From positions 62,001 to 126,000 of the forward strand of contig NZ_JANGEY010000007.1 of assembly GCF_024451105.1 (NCBI RefSeq): DNA of 64,000 nucleotides, given 5' to 3'. Shown piece after piece: positions 45,948 to 56,366 of the stretch (within the stretch, counting starts at the first letter, position 1; each line of letters begins with the position of its first letter). Source of the stretch: Stutzerimonas stutzeri. Its GTDB lineage: Bacteria; Pseudomonadota; Gammaproteobacteria; Pseudomonadales; Pseudomonadaceae. The notes beneath the pieces are model-generated. The model saw nothing but the letters and a program-made list of their open reading frames with translations. It was not told the DNA's origin and did not search any database. The translations under genes were made by a program, and so were the position numbers.

Positions 45948-46477
45948 GCGGTCTCCTTGGGTTGTTCTTCGAGTGCGGGGGCGGCGAACGGGCCGGCGCG
46001 GTAGAGCACTTCGTCCGCGTGCCTGCCGGCGAAATGCACGGCCCGGGAGAACAGGGTGCGGGTCTCGAATTCGGCGCCGAGACGGGCGAAGGCGCGGCGG
46101 AACAGCGCCTGCGAGGCGCCGTTGTCCGGCGCGATGGTGGTTTCCAGGTAGCGCACGCCGCGTTCGGCGGCGACCCGCGCGGTCAGCGCCAGCAGCATGC
46201 GCAGGGCCAGGCCCTGGCCGCGCAGCGAGCTGTCCACCGCCACCTGCCAGACGAACAGGGTGTCCGGACGGGCCGGCGGACAGTAGCCGGAGATGAAGCC
46301 GACCAGGCGGCCCTGGGCATCCTCGGCGGCGATGGCGGTATCGGCGAAATCGGCACATTGCAGCAGGTTGCAATACACCGAGTTGGTATCCAGCGGCGGG
46401 CACTTGGCCACCAGCTGATTGAGGCTGTATCCGTCGCCGTCGGTTGGACGACGGAGCCTGACGGGGATACTTGGCAA
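45944..46477 (-). CDS. ectA: L-2,4-diaminobutyrate N-acetyltransferase
   Basis: The 177-residue GNAT acetylates diaminobutyrate at the gamma nitrogen. It has [36 protein letters not shown] at the N-terminus and the acetyl-CoA loop [15 protein letters not shown] at about residues 81-95. The start must be the TTG at 46477: an in-frame TGA lies 14 codons upstream, no ATG or GTG intervenes, and AAAGGA is 8 bases before the TTG. A weak start may limit EctA level. It is first in ectABC-ectD-ask. Confidence 0.94.
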   Translation of the reverse strand: MPSIPVRLRRPTDGDGYSLNQLVAKCPPLDTNSVYCNLLQCADFADTAIAAEDAQGRLVGFISGYCPPARPDTLFVWQVAVDSSLRGQGLALRMLLALTARVAAERGVRYLETTIAPDNGASQALFRRAFARLGAEFETRTLFSRAVHFAGRHADEVLYRAGPFAAPALEEQPKETA

Positions 46478-46967
46478 AACAGAATCCTTTGAGGTTGTTG
46501 TCGGAATCCTTATTCACCCAAACACAGGAAGTTCCCCGGCGCAACCGGAAAGTCCCGCCGAGCGGCGCCGACGGCGCCCGCTGCGGCAGGCCGCGGCGAC
46601 GCCCGCGGCGGCCGCTCGAAAGCGCCGCCACAAAGAAAAAAGTTGTTGATTAAAAAGGAATTTTTCTTGAGCCGGGGGCGCCGGAGCGACGCCCGGCGAG
46701 ACGCCGGAAAGCCCCTGAAACATTCAGTTACCATTCCGCCGCTGCTCGCGGAAGATCCGTCGCCGCTGTCGGCGATATATGTGCCGCATATTCGCCGAAG
46801 TGCCGGGCGATCATCCGGCGATATATCCGGGCGCCGACTCGCTTATTGCGCGAAGACTTGCCGGATATATTCAGGCAGCGCGCGGAAGTTGCTTGCCGAC
46901 GGGGCGGAAATGAATAACGGCCATATCCGCGACAGGGTTGCGATACCTCTGCCGCGGCGCTTTCCGT
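46478..46967. other. 490-bp intergenic region upstream of ectA
   Basis: No convincing gene is seen between zwf and ectA. It holds an AT-rich patch (46629-46671, with AAAGAAAAAAG and TTAAAAAGG) about 160 bp before ectA and three GATATAT motifs at 46774, 46820 and 46864, spaced 46 and 44 bp. Related CATATTCG and CATATCCG sequences flank them. The region should contain the osmotically controlled ect promoter, but I could not fix -35/-10 elements. Confidence 0.5.
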
Positions 46968-48431
<1,464 letters not shown>

Positions 48432-48475
48432 GGGGAACTCTCCGATGCGGTTTGCCTGGGCGCTGGCGCAGTTCT

Positions 48476-48490
48476 TGTAGTATAACTACA
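48476..48490. promoter_or_regulatory. HexR operator between zwf and hexR
   Basis: TGTAGTATAACTACA is a perfect 15-bp palindrome (6 bp around ATA, extended by C/G flanks to 8-bp arms at 48474-48492). It agrees with the HexR consensus TGTARTNNNAYTACA I recall for gammaproteobacteria. Position between the divergent genes suggests control of zwf and autoregulation, relieved by 2-keto-3-deoxy-6-phosphogluconate. Confidence 0.85.
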
Positions 48491-48536
48491 AGGTCACTAC
48501 CTCCGGCTTCGGCCGATCATAACCCGAGTCCGTCCC

Positions 48537-49418
48537 GTGAATCTGTTGCAACACATTGCCCAATCCCGCGCCCTGCTGCGCAAGTCGGAACTCAAGGTCG
48601 CCGAGCACGTGCTGCAGGACCCGGCCTCCGTCATGCACAGCTCGATGGCCGACCTCGCCCACGGGGTGGGAGTCAGCGAGCCGACCATCGTGCGCTTCTG
48701 CCGCGCCATCGGCTGCAGCGGCTTCCAGGACCTCAAGCTCAAGCTGGCGCAGAGCCTGGCCGCCGGCGCCAGCTTCGGCCAGTTCGCCATCCACGAGGAA
48801 GACTCGCTGGCCGACTTCAGCCTGAAGATCTTCGACACCACCCTGCACACCCTGATGGAGGTGCGCGAGCACCTCGACATGCAGGCCCTGGAGCGCGCGG
48901 TCAACGCCATCGCCAACGCCTCGCGCGTCGAGTTCTACGGCTTCGGCGCCTCCGGCGCGGTGGCCGCCGACGCCCAGCACAAGTTCTTCCGCCTGCTGCT
49001 GACCGCCGCCGCCTACTCCGACCCGCACATGCAGGCGATGAGCGCGGTGACCCTCAAGCCCGGCGACGTGGCCATCTGCATCTCGCAGTCGGGGCGCTCC
49101 AAGGACCTCTTGACCACCGCCAACCTGGTGCGCGAGAGCGGCGCCACGCTGATCACCCTGTGCCCCAGCCAGACCCCGCTGGCCGACCTGGCCACGGTCA
49201 ACCTGGCCATCGACGTGCAGGAGGACACCGAGATCTACACCCCGCTGACCTCGCGGATCGCCCACCTGGTGGTGATCGACGTGCTGGCGATGGGCGTGGC
49301 CATGGCCCGCGGCCCGGACCTGGTCAACCACCTGAAGAGCGTCAAGCGCAGCCTGCGCAGCCTGCGCCTGTCGCCGAAGAGCGCCAAGCCGGCCGAGGAC
49401 GGCCCGGGCGGCGCCTGA
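48537..49418 (+). CDS. hexR: RpiR-family regulator of glucose catabolism
   Basis: The 293-residue protein has an N-terminal RpiR helix-turn-helix (about residues 1-77: MADLAHGVGVSEPTIVRFCRAIGCSGFQDLKLKLAQ) and a C-terminal SIS sugar-phosphate-binding domain (FYGFGASGAVAADAQHKFFRL, then AICISQSGRSKDLLTTANLV). It is divergent from zwf and shares a HexR palindrome with it. It starts at a GTG (48537), as in relatives. It should repress zwf and other ED genes until KDPG accumulates. Confidence 0.93.
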   Translation: MNLLQHIAQSRALLRKSELKVAEHVLQDPASVMHSSMADLAHGVGVSEPTIVRFCRAIGCSGFQDLKLKLAQSLAAGASFGQFAIHEEDSLADFSLKIFDTTLHTLMEVREHLDMQALERAVNAIANASRVEFYGFGASGAVAADAQHKFFRLLLTAAAYSDPHMQAMSAVTLKPGDVAICISQSGRSKDLLTTANLVRESGATLITLCPSQTPLADLATVNLAIDVQEDTEIYTPLTSRIAHLVVIDVLAMGVAMARGPDLVNHLKSVKRSLRSLRLSPKSAKPAEDGPGGA

Positions 49419-49549
49419 GCCCTATCCTGCCCTCGCCCGCCCGGGCGAGGGCGCGCCTGTCACGCCGACGTCATCGCCCCGCCGTCAAGCCGTCACCCGC
49501 GCCGCGGCATGCTCGAACTCCCTGGATCATTCGCGATGGGAGAGACGCC

Positions 49550-49771
49550 ATGCCCCGCCACCCTGCTGTCGACGCCAGCTCCGCCATCCCGCGCCTGGAC
49601 GCCAAGGCCCGCCGCAAGCTGGAAGACCAGCGCCGCATGGCCTTCCGCCGGGCCATCGAGCAGTACAACGAGAGCCGCCGCCTGGATCAGGAGATCCACG
49701 ACTTTCCCGATCTGATCGCCGTCAATTACCTGCGATCGCTGCGCGCCGAGACACGCCATCCGCGCGCGTAG
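49550..49771 (+). CDS. small basic protein of unknown function
   Basis: The 73-residue protein starts MPRHPAVDASSAIPRLDAKARRK and is rich in Arg, Glu and Asp, with a likely helical middle (ARRKLEDQRRMAFRRAIEQYNESRRLDQEIHDF). No domain is recognised. GGGAGA precedes the ATG. The composition resembles small cytoplasmic helical proteins common in Pseudomonas. Its location downstream of hexR is probably not functional coupling, since 131 bp and a hairpin (49429-49452) separate them. Confidence 0.65.
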   Translation: MPRHPAVDASSAIPRLDAKARRKLEDQRRMAFRRAIEQYNESRRLDQEIHDFPDLIAVNYLRSLRAETRHPRA

Positions 49772-49784
49772 GGCGTCCGGGCGC

Positions 49785-49860
49785 GTAGAAAGCGCGCGCG
49801 GCGATTTTCTACCGCATCCGGTGCTGCAGTGGCGGGAAAGGCCTGCGGCCGCTTCCCACC
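49785..49860. repeat. two adjacent palindromes after the small gene
   Basis: A GTAGAAA...TTTCTAC palindrome (49785-49812) is followed by an imperfect GGCGGGAA...TTCCCACC palindrome (49831-49860), then CCTGCGGA. The same two-part layout (GAAAACC/GGTTTTC, then a palindrome ending CCACC plus CCTACGGA) appears at 60673-60752, suggesting a composite repeat. Confidence 0.7.
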
Positions 49861-49871
49861 CTGCGGACCGC

Positions 49872-50801
49872 TCACAGCCGCTCGCCGAGGGTGTTGATCG
49901 CCTGGCGGTTGGCGCGGATGAACTCGAGGAAGGCGCTGGCCACCGGACTCAGCCGGCGGTCGCGCGGATGCACCACGCACCAGCTGTGCTGCAGCGGCAG
50001 TTCGGCCACCGGCAGTTCGCGCAGGCGGCCGCTGGCCAGCTCCAGACTCACCGCGTGGCGCGGCAGCAGAGCCAGGCCGAGGCCGGCCAGCACCCCGGCG
50101 CGCTGCGCCTCCAGCGAGCCGAGCTGCAGGGTCTGTGCGAAGTGGGCACGCTTGTCGTGGCAGAAGCGCTCGCAGGCCTGACGGGTGCCCGAGCCCGGCT
50201 CGCGCACCAGCAGCGGCCAGGCGGTCAGCTCCGCCAGGTTCAGGGTGTCGCGCTGACACAGCGGATGCCCGGGCGGCGCCACCGCGACGATCTGGTTGGT
50301 GAGGAACGGGGTGAACTCCAGGTTCATACCGGTCGGCACCTGGGAGAGGATCATCAGTTCGTCGCGGCTGACCCCCAGGCGACGCAGCACCTGGGCGTGG
50401 CTGGCGACGGTCAGCTGCAGGCCGACCTCGGGATGCTGGCGGCGAAATTCGCCGAACAGGTGGGGGACGAAGTACTCGGCGCTGGACTCCACGCTGAGGC
50501 TGAGCTGGCCCTGCAGCGAGCCCTGCAGGTCGGAGAGCTGCATGTCGAGGCTCTCCAGGCGGGCGAAGATGTCGGCGCCGGCGCGGCGCAGCGCCTCGGC
50601 GGCGTCGGTGAGGTAGAGCTTCTTGCCGACGTACTCGAACAGCGGCTGGCCGACCAGCTCCTCGAGCTGGCGGACCTGCAGGCTGACCGCCGGCTGGGTC
50701 AGCGCCATCTCCTCGGCGGCGCGGCTGTACGAGCGCGTCTCGCACACCGCGCGGAACACCTGCAGCTGGCGCAGGGTGAGGCGCATCAGGGACTTGCGCA
50801 T
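49872..50801 (-). CDS. pycR: LysR-family regulator of pyruvate carboxylase (PycR)
   Basis: The 309-residue LysR protein begins MRKSLMRLTLRQLQVFRAVCETRSYSRAAEEMALTQPAVSLQVRQLEEL with the helix-turn-helix at about residues 22-43. The effector domain follows (LSLSVESSAEYFVPHLFGEFRRQHPEVGL). A second start at 50786 is possible. It is divergent from pycA/pycB with 254 bp between, matching P. aeruginosa PA5437 (PycR) next to PA5436/PA5435 from memory. It probably controls pyruvate carboxylase. Confidence 0.87.
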   Translation of the reverse strand: MRKSLMRLTLRQLQVFRAVCETRSYSRAAEEMALTQPAVSLQVRQLEELVGQPLFEYVGKKLYLTDAAEALRRAGADIFARLESLDMQLSDLQGSLQGQLSLSVESSAEYFVPHLFGEFRRQHPEVGLQLTVASHAQVLRRLGVSRDELMILSQVPTGMNLEFTPFLTNQIVAVAPPGHPLCQRDTLNLAELTAWPLLVREPGSGTRQACERFCHDKRAHFAQTLQLGSLEAQRAGVLAGLGLALLPRHAVSLELASGRLRELPVAELPLQHSWCVVHPRDRRLSPVASAFLEFIRANRQAINTLGERL

Positions 50802-51055
50802 GGGGTGTCTCCGCAGGGATGGACGGTCATGCGGCCGGTCGCCGCAGGGTGCGCAGCGTGTCGCGACGAGCGGCACGCCACGGCCCGACGGTCGGCCGCA
50901 GCCCAGAAAATCCGGGCCTTCCGTCGATATATAAGCTGTAGTTTATGCTTAACCTAACAAATATTCATTTTTCTTAATCGACCCCTCGGCGCTAGTTTTG
51001 CACGCACCTGCCGCCCGACCGGCCGGGTCAGCCTGTCCAGCCGAGGGAGACCTCC
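50802..51055 (+). promoter_or_regulatory. pycR-pycA divergent control region
   Basis: This 254-bp region has an AT-rich stretch at 50926-50977 that stands out from its surroundings. It includes the inverted repeat TAAGC-N10-GCTTA (50932-50951), a candidate LysR-type site with T and A at its ends. GAGGGAG just before 51056 is the pycA ribosome site. Assignment of the operator is inference. Confidence 0.45.
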
Positions 51056-52471
<1,416 letters not shown>

Positions 52472-52481
52472 GGAAGTGAGC

Positions 52482-54287
52482 ATGAACAAGAAGATCCACG
52501 TCACCGACACCATCCTGCGTGACGCCCACCAGTCGCTGATCGCCACCCGCATGCGCCTCGAGGACATGCTGCCGATCTGCGCCAAGCTCGACCAGGTCGG
52601 CTACTGGTCGCTGGAAGTCTGGGGCGGCGCCACCTTCGACGCCTGCGTGCGCTTCCTCAAGGAAGATCCGTGGGAGCGCCTGCGCCAGCTCAAGGCCGCG
52701 CTGCCCAACACCCGCCTGCAGATGCTGCTGCGCGGCCAGAACCTGCTCGGCTACCGCCACTACAGCGACGACGTGGTCAAGGCCTTCGTCGCCAAGGCGG
52801 CGGTCAACGGCATCGACGTGTTCCGCATCTTCGACGCGATGAACGACGTGCGCAACCTGCGTACCGCCATCGAGGCGGTCAAGGCCGCCGGCAAGCATGC
52901 CCAGGGCACCATCGCCTACACCACCAGCCCGGTGCACAGCGTCGCCTCCTTCGTCGAGCTGGGCAAGCGCATGCAGGAGAAGGGCGTCGACTCGATCGCC
53001 ATCAAGGACATGGCCGGCCTGCTCACCCCCTACGCCACCGCCGAGCTGGTGCAGGCGCTGAAGGCCGAGATCGACCTGCCGATCTTCATCCACTCCCACG
53101 ACACCGCGGGCATGGGCAGCATGTGCCAGCTCAAGGCCATCGAGGCCGGCGCCGAGCACATCGACACCGCCATCTCCAGCTTCGCCTGGGGCACCAGCCA
53201 CGCCGGCACCGAGTCGATGGTCGCCGCGCTGCGCGGCACCCCCTACGACACCGGCCTGGACCTCGAGCTGCTGCAGGAGATCGGCCTGTACTTCTACAAC
53301 GTACGCAAGAAGTACCACCAGTTCGAGAGCGAGTTCACCGGCGTCGACACCCGCGTGCAGGTCAACCAGGTGCCGGGCGGCATGATGTCCAACCTGGCCA
53401 ACCAGCTGAAGGAGCAGGGCGCCCTGCACCGCATCAACGAGGTGTTCGAGGAGATCCCGCGGGTGCGTGCCGACCTCGGCTTCCCGCCGCTGGTCACCCC
53501 GACCTCGCAGATCGTCGGCACCCAGGCGGTGTTCAACGTGCTCGCCGGCGAGCGCTACAAGACCATCACCAACGAGGTGAAGCTGTACCTGCAGGGCCGC
53601 TACGGCAAGGCCCCGGGCGAGGTCGACGAGCGCCTGCGCTTCCAGGCCATCGGCCACGAGGACGTCATCGACGTGCGCCCGGCCGACCTGCTCAAGCCGG
53701 AGATGGCCCGCCTGCGCGAGGAAGTCGGCGCCCTGGCCAGGTCCGAGGAGGACGTGCTGACCTTCGCCATGTTCCCCGACATCGGCCGCAAGTTCCTCGA
53801 GGAGCGCGCCGCCGGCACCCTCAAGCCGGAAGCCCTGCTGCCGCAGCCGGACGCCGCCGGTCGCCCGGCCGCCCAGGAGGGCGTGCCCACCGAATTCGTG
53901 GTCGACGTGCACGGCGAGAGCTACCGCGTCGACATCACCGGGGTCAGCGTGAAGAACGACGGCAAGCGCCACTTCTACCTGGCCATCGACGGCATGCCGG
54001 AGGAAGTGGTGTTCGAGCCGCTCAACGCCTTCGTCGGCGGCGCCGGCGGCAAGCGCAAGCAGAGCGCCGGCCCCGGCGACGTCAGCACCACCATGCCGGG
54101 CAACATCGTCGACGTGCTGGTGAAGGAAGGCGATGTGGTCAGGGCCGGCCAGCCGGTGCTGATCACCGAAGCGATGAAGATGGAGACCGAGGTGCAGGCG
54201 CCGCTCGCCGGCACCGTGAAGGCCATCCATGTGGTCAAGGGCGACAGGGTCAATCCCGGTGAAGTACTCATCGAGATTGGAGATTAA
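52482..54287 (+). CDS. pycB: pyruvate carboxylase subunit B (carboxyltransferase and biotin carrier)
   Basis: The 601-residue subunit has a carboxyltransferase domain (ITDTILRDAHQSLIATRM-type start, here VTDTILRDAHQSLIATRMR; VWGGATFDACVRFLKEDPW; FIHSHDTAGMG) at about residues 1-450, a conserved linker, and a C-terminal biotinyl domain with EAMKMET, the biotin Lys being residue 566. It transfers CO2 from biotin to pyruvate to make oxaloacetate. The ATG at 52482 is preferred over a GTG two codons upstream because AGGA is correctly spaced. A strong terminator follows. Confidence 0.95.
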   Translation: MNKKIHVTDTILRDAHQSLIATRMRLEDMLPICAKLDQVGYWSLEVWGGATFDACVRFLKEDPWERLRQLKAALPNTRLQMLLRGQNLLGYRHYSDDVVKAFVAKAAVNGIDVFRIFDAMNDVRNLRTAIEAVKAAGKHAQGTIAYTTSPVHSVASFVELGKRMQEKGVDSIAIKDMAGLLTPYATAELVQALKAEIDLPIFIHSHDTAGMGSMCQLKAIEAGAEHIDTAISSFAWGTSHAGTESMVAALRGTPYDTGLDLELLQEIGLYFYNVRKKYHQFESEFTGVDTRVQVNQVPGGMMSNLANQLKEQGALHRINEVFEEIPRVRADLGFPPLVTPTSQIVGTQAVFNVLAGERYKTITNEVKLYLQGRYGKAPGEVDERLRFQAIGHEDVIDVRPADLLKPEMARLREEVGALARSEEDVLTFAMFPDIGRKFLEERAAGTLKPEALLPQPDAAGRPAAQEGVPTEFVVDVHGESYRVDITGVSVKNDGKRHFYLAIDGMPEEVVFEPLNAFVGGAGGKRKQSAGPGDVSTTMPGNIVDVLVKEGDVVRAGQPVLITEAMKMETEVQAPLAGTVKAIHVVKGDRVNPGEVLIEIGD

Positions 54288-54296
54288 GTCCCTTGG

Positions 54297-54323
54297 GGGG
54301 AGCCACTGGCTCCCCTTTTTTTT
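54297..54323 (+). terminator. Rho-independent terminator after pycB
   Basis: GGGGAGCC (54297-54304), loop ACT, GGCTCCCC (54308-54315), then eight T. It ends the pycAB transcript and separates it from sbtA, which begins at 54386. Confidence 0.93.
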
Positions 54324-54385
54324 GTCTGTACTATGTGTGCACGCTGTCATGCACGCGAACTGTCCGCAAGCCCGAGGAGGGGTAG

Positions 54386-55327
54386 ATGAGTCTTGATCCG
54401 GTGGTGCTGTTCTTCGTCTTCGGCCTGACCGCAGGCCTGCTGAAGAGCGAGCTGAAGCTGCCGCCCGCCCTGTACGAAACCCTGTCGATCATCCTGCTGC
54501 TGGCCATCGGCCTGCACGGCGGCGTGGAGCTGGCCGAGCAGGCCAGCCCGGCGCTGCTCGGCCAGTCGGCGCTGGTGCTGGGCCTGGGCATCGCCCTGCC
54601 GCTGCTGGCCTTCGGCCTGCTGCGCGCGCTGCGCTTCGATCGCATCAACGCCGCCAGCGTGGCCGCGCACTACGGCTCGGTGAGCGCCGGTACCTTCGCC
54701 GTGGTGGTCGCCTACCTGGCCTCGCGGGAGATCTTCTTCGAGAGCTACATGCCGCTGTTCGTGGCGATCCTCGAGATCCCGGCGATCCTGGTCGGCATCC
54801 TGCTGGCCAAGGGCATCTCCCGCGACACCCACTGGAAGGAGCTGGGCCGGGAGATCTTCCTCGGCAAGAGCATCATGCTGCTGCTCGGCGGCCTGGTGAT
54901 CGGCGCGCTGGCCGGCAAGGAGGCGATCAAGCCGCTGGAGCCGCTGTACACCGGCATGTTCAAGCCGGTGCTGGCGTTCTTCCTGCTGGAGATGGGCCTG
55001 ATCGCCTCCGGCCAGCTCGGCTCGCTGCGCCAGTACGGCGTGCGCCTGGCCGCCTTCGCCCTGTGCATGCCGCTGCTCGGCGCGCTGATCGGCGCCCTGC
55101 TGGCGCGGCTGATGGGCCTGTCGCTGGGCGGCACGGCGATGCTCGCCACCCTGGCCGCCTCGGCCTCCTACATCGCCGTGCCGGCGGCCATGCGCCTGGC
55201 CCTGCCGGAAGCCAACCCGTCGCTATCCTTGACCGCCTCGCTGGGGATCACCTTCCCCTTCAACATCCTGATCGGCATTCCGCTGTACCTGGCGCTGGCC
55301 GAACGACTGATCGCCTGGGGACTCTGA
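54386..55327 (+). CDS. sbtA: sodium-dependent bicarbonate transporter (SbtA/DUF897)
   Basis: The 313-residue membrane protein matches SbtA-type transporters: LDPVVLFFVFGLTAGLLKSELKLPPALYETLSIILLLAIGLHGG at the N-terminus, VAAHYGSVSAGTFAVV, and LATLAASASYIAVPAAMRLALPEANPSLSLTASLGITFPFNI near the C-terminus, with about ten membrane segments. SbtA takes up HCO3- with Na+ in cyanobacteria. Here it follows pyruvate carboxylase, an enzyme that consumes bicarbonate, and is 1 bp ahead of a PII-like SbtB gene, so supplying HCO3- to anaplerosis is a sensible inference. Confidence 0.9.
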   Translation: MSLDPVVLFFVFGLTAGLLKSELKLPPALYETLSIILLLAIGLHGGVELAEQASPALLGQSALVLGLGIALPLLAFGLLRALRFDRINAASVAAHYGSVSAGTFAVVVAYLASREIFFESYMPLFVAILEIPAILVGILLAKGISRDTHWKELGREIFLGKSIMLLLGGLVIGALAGKEAIKPLEPLYTGMFKPVLAFFLLEMGLIASGQLGSLRQYGVRLAAFALCMPLLGALIGALLARLMGLSLGGTAMLATLAASASYIAVPAAMRLALPEANPSLSLTASLGITFPFNILIGIPLYLALAERLIAWGL

Positions 55328-55328
55328 C

Positions 55329-55649
55329 ATGAGCGCACACACCCGCACCCTGCTCACCGTGATCTGCGAAGCGGCGCTGGAGAAGAAGCTGGTCGCCGAC
55401 CTGGAACAGCTCGGCGCCCCCGGCTGGACCCTCTCCGACGTGCGCGGCCGCGGCTCCCACGGCCTGCGCCGCGCCGACTGGGACACCGAGGGCAACATCC
55501 GCGCCGAGATCATCTGCGAGCGCGAGCTGGCCGAACGCATCGCCCACCACCTGCAGGATCGCTACTACGCGCACTACGCGATGGTCTGCTACCTGGCCGA
55601 GGTGGAGGTGCTGCGCCCGGCGAAGTTCGCCGGCAAGCCGGCCGGTTGA
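55329..55649 (+). CDS. sbtB: PII-like regulator SbtB
   Basis: The 106-residue protein has the ferredoxin-like PII fold pattern: LLTVICEAALEKKLVADLEQLGAPGWTLSDVRGRGSHGLRRADW, where the T-loop region (about residues 38-55) is variable, then IICERELAERIAHHLQDRYYAHYAMVCYLAEVEVLR. SbtB proteins bind adenyl nucleotides (including cAMP) and regulate SbtA. The start is 1 bp after the sbtA stop, so they form one operon. No uridylylation Tyr is evident in the T-loop, as expected for SbtB. Confidence 0.88.
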   Translation: MSAHTRTLLTVICEAALEKKLVADLEQLGAPGWTLSDVRGRGSHGLRRADWDTEGNIRAEIICERELAERIAHHLQDRYYAHYAMVCYLAEVEVLRPAKFAGKPAG

Positions 55650-55656
55650 TTTTTCG

Positions 55657-55674
55657 AGACGACCGGTCCAATAA
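55657..55674. promoter_or_regulatory. TetR (AcuR-like) operator candidate, copy 1
   Basis: AGACGACCGGTCCAATAA lies 8 bp before the TetR-type start at 55682. The identical 18 bases occur at 56334-56351, ahead of acuI. It contains the palindrome GACCGGTC. Confidence 0.7.
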
Positions 55675-55681
55675 TGACTCC

Positions 55682-56314
55682 ATGATCGCCCATGCCCCCC
55701 GGCCGCGCCGCGGCCGCCCACCCAAGCTCGACCGCGACAACCGCGAGACCCGCGAGGCGCTGCTGCACGCCGGCATGCGCCTGCTCACCGAGCAGGGCTT
55801 CCTGGTCACCGGCATCGACACGGTGCTCAGGGAGGTCGGCGTGCCCAAGGGTTCGTTCTACCACTACTTCGACAGCAAGGAGGCCTTCGGCCGCGCCGTG
55901 CTGGAGCGCTACGCCGGCTACTTCGCCGCCAAGCTGGAGCGCTGGCTGGGCGACGCCTCGCGGCCGCCGCTGGCACGCCTGGAGGACTTCGTCGCCGACG
56001 CCCGCGCCGGCATGGCCCGCCACGCCTTCCGCCGCGGCTGCCTGGTCGGCAACCTCGGCCAGGAGGTGACCCAGCTGCCGGCGGGCTTCCGCGAGCAGCT
56101 GGAAAGCGTGCTGTGCGACTGGCAGGCGCGCCTGGCCGCCTGCCTGCGCGCCGCCCAGCAGGACGGCAGCCTGGCGGCGACGGTGGACTGCGACGAGCTG
56201 GCGGCGTTCTTCTGGATCGGCTGGGAGGGCGCAGTGCTGCGCGCTCGCCTGGTGCAGAGCGACGCGCCGCTGGCGACCTTCATCCGCGGCTTCCTCGCCC
56301 TGCTGCCGCGCTGA
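55682..56314 (+). CDS. acuR: TetR-family regulator (AcuR/NemR-like)
   Basis: The 210-residue TetR protein has an N-terminal DNA-binding domain (about residues 20-70: TREALLHAGMRLLTEQGFLVTGIDTVLREVGVPKGSFYHYFDSKEAFG) and a C-terminal ligand domain with FRRGCLVGNLGQEVTQLP, typical of AcuR/NemR-like repressors. The ATG at 55682 is preferred to the frame start at 55646, which overlaps sbtB. The same 18-bp element precedes both it and acuI, supporting autorepression and control of acuI by reactive or acrylyl-type compounds. Confidence 0.83.
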   Translation: MIAHAPRPRRGRPPKLDRDNRETREALLHAGMRLLTEQGFLVTGIDTVLREVGVPKGSFYHYFDSKEAFGRAVLERYAGYFAAKLERWLGDASRPPLARLEDFVADARAGMARHAFRRGCLVGNLGQEVTQLPAGFREQLESVLCDWQARLAACLRAAQQDGSLAATVDCDELAAFFWIGWEGAVLRARLVQSDAPLATFIRGFLALLPR

Positions 56315-56333
56315 GTTTTTATCGCCCATTTCT

Positions 56334-56351
56334 AGACGACCGGTCCAATAA
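56334..56351. promoter_or_regulatory. TetR (AcuR-like) operator candidate, copy 2
   Basis: AGACGACCGGTCCAATAA, identical to the element at 55657-55674, lies 15 bp before the acuI ATG at 56367. Repetition at two promoters makes it the likely binding site of the TetR protein. Confidence 0.75.
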
Positions 56352-56366
56352 ACAGAGAGGTGATCC

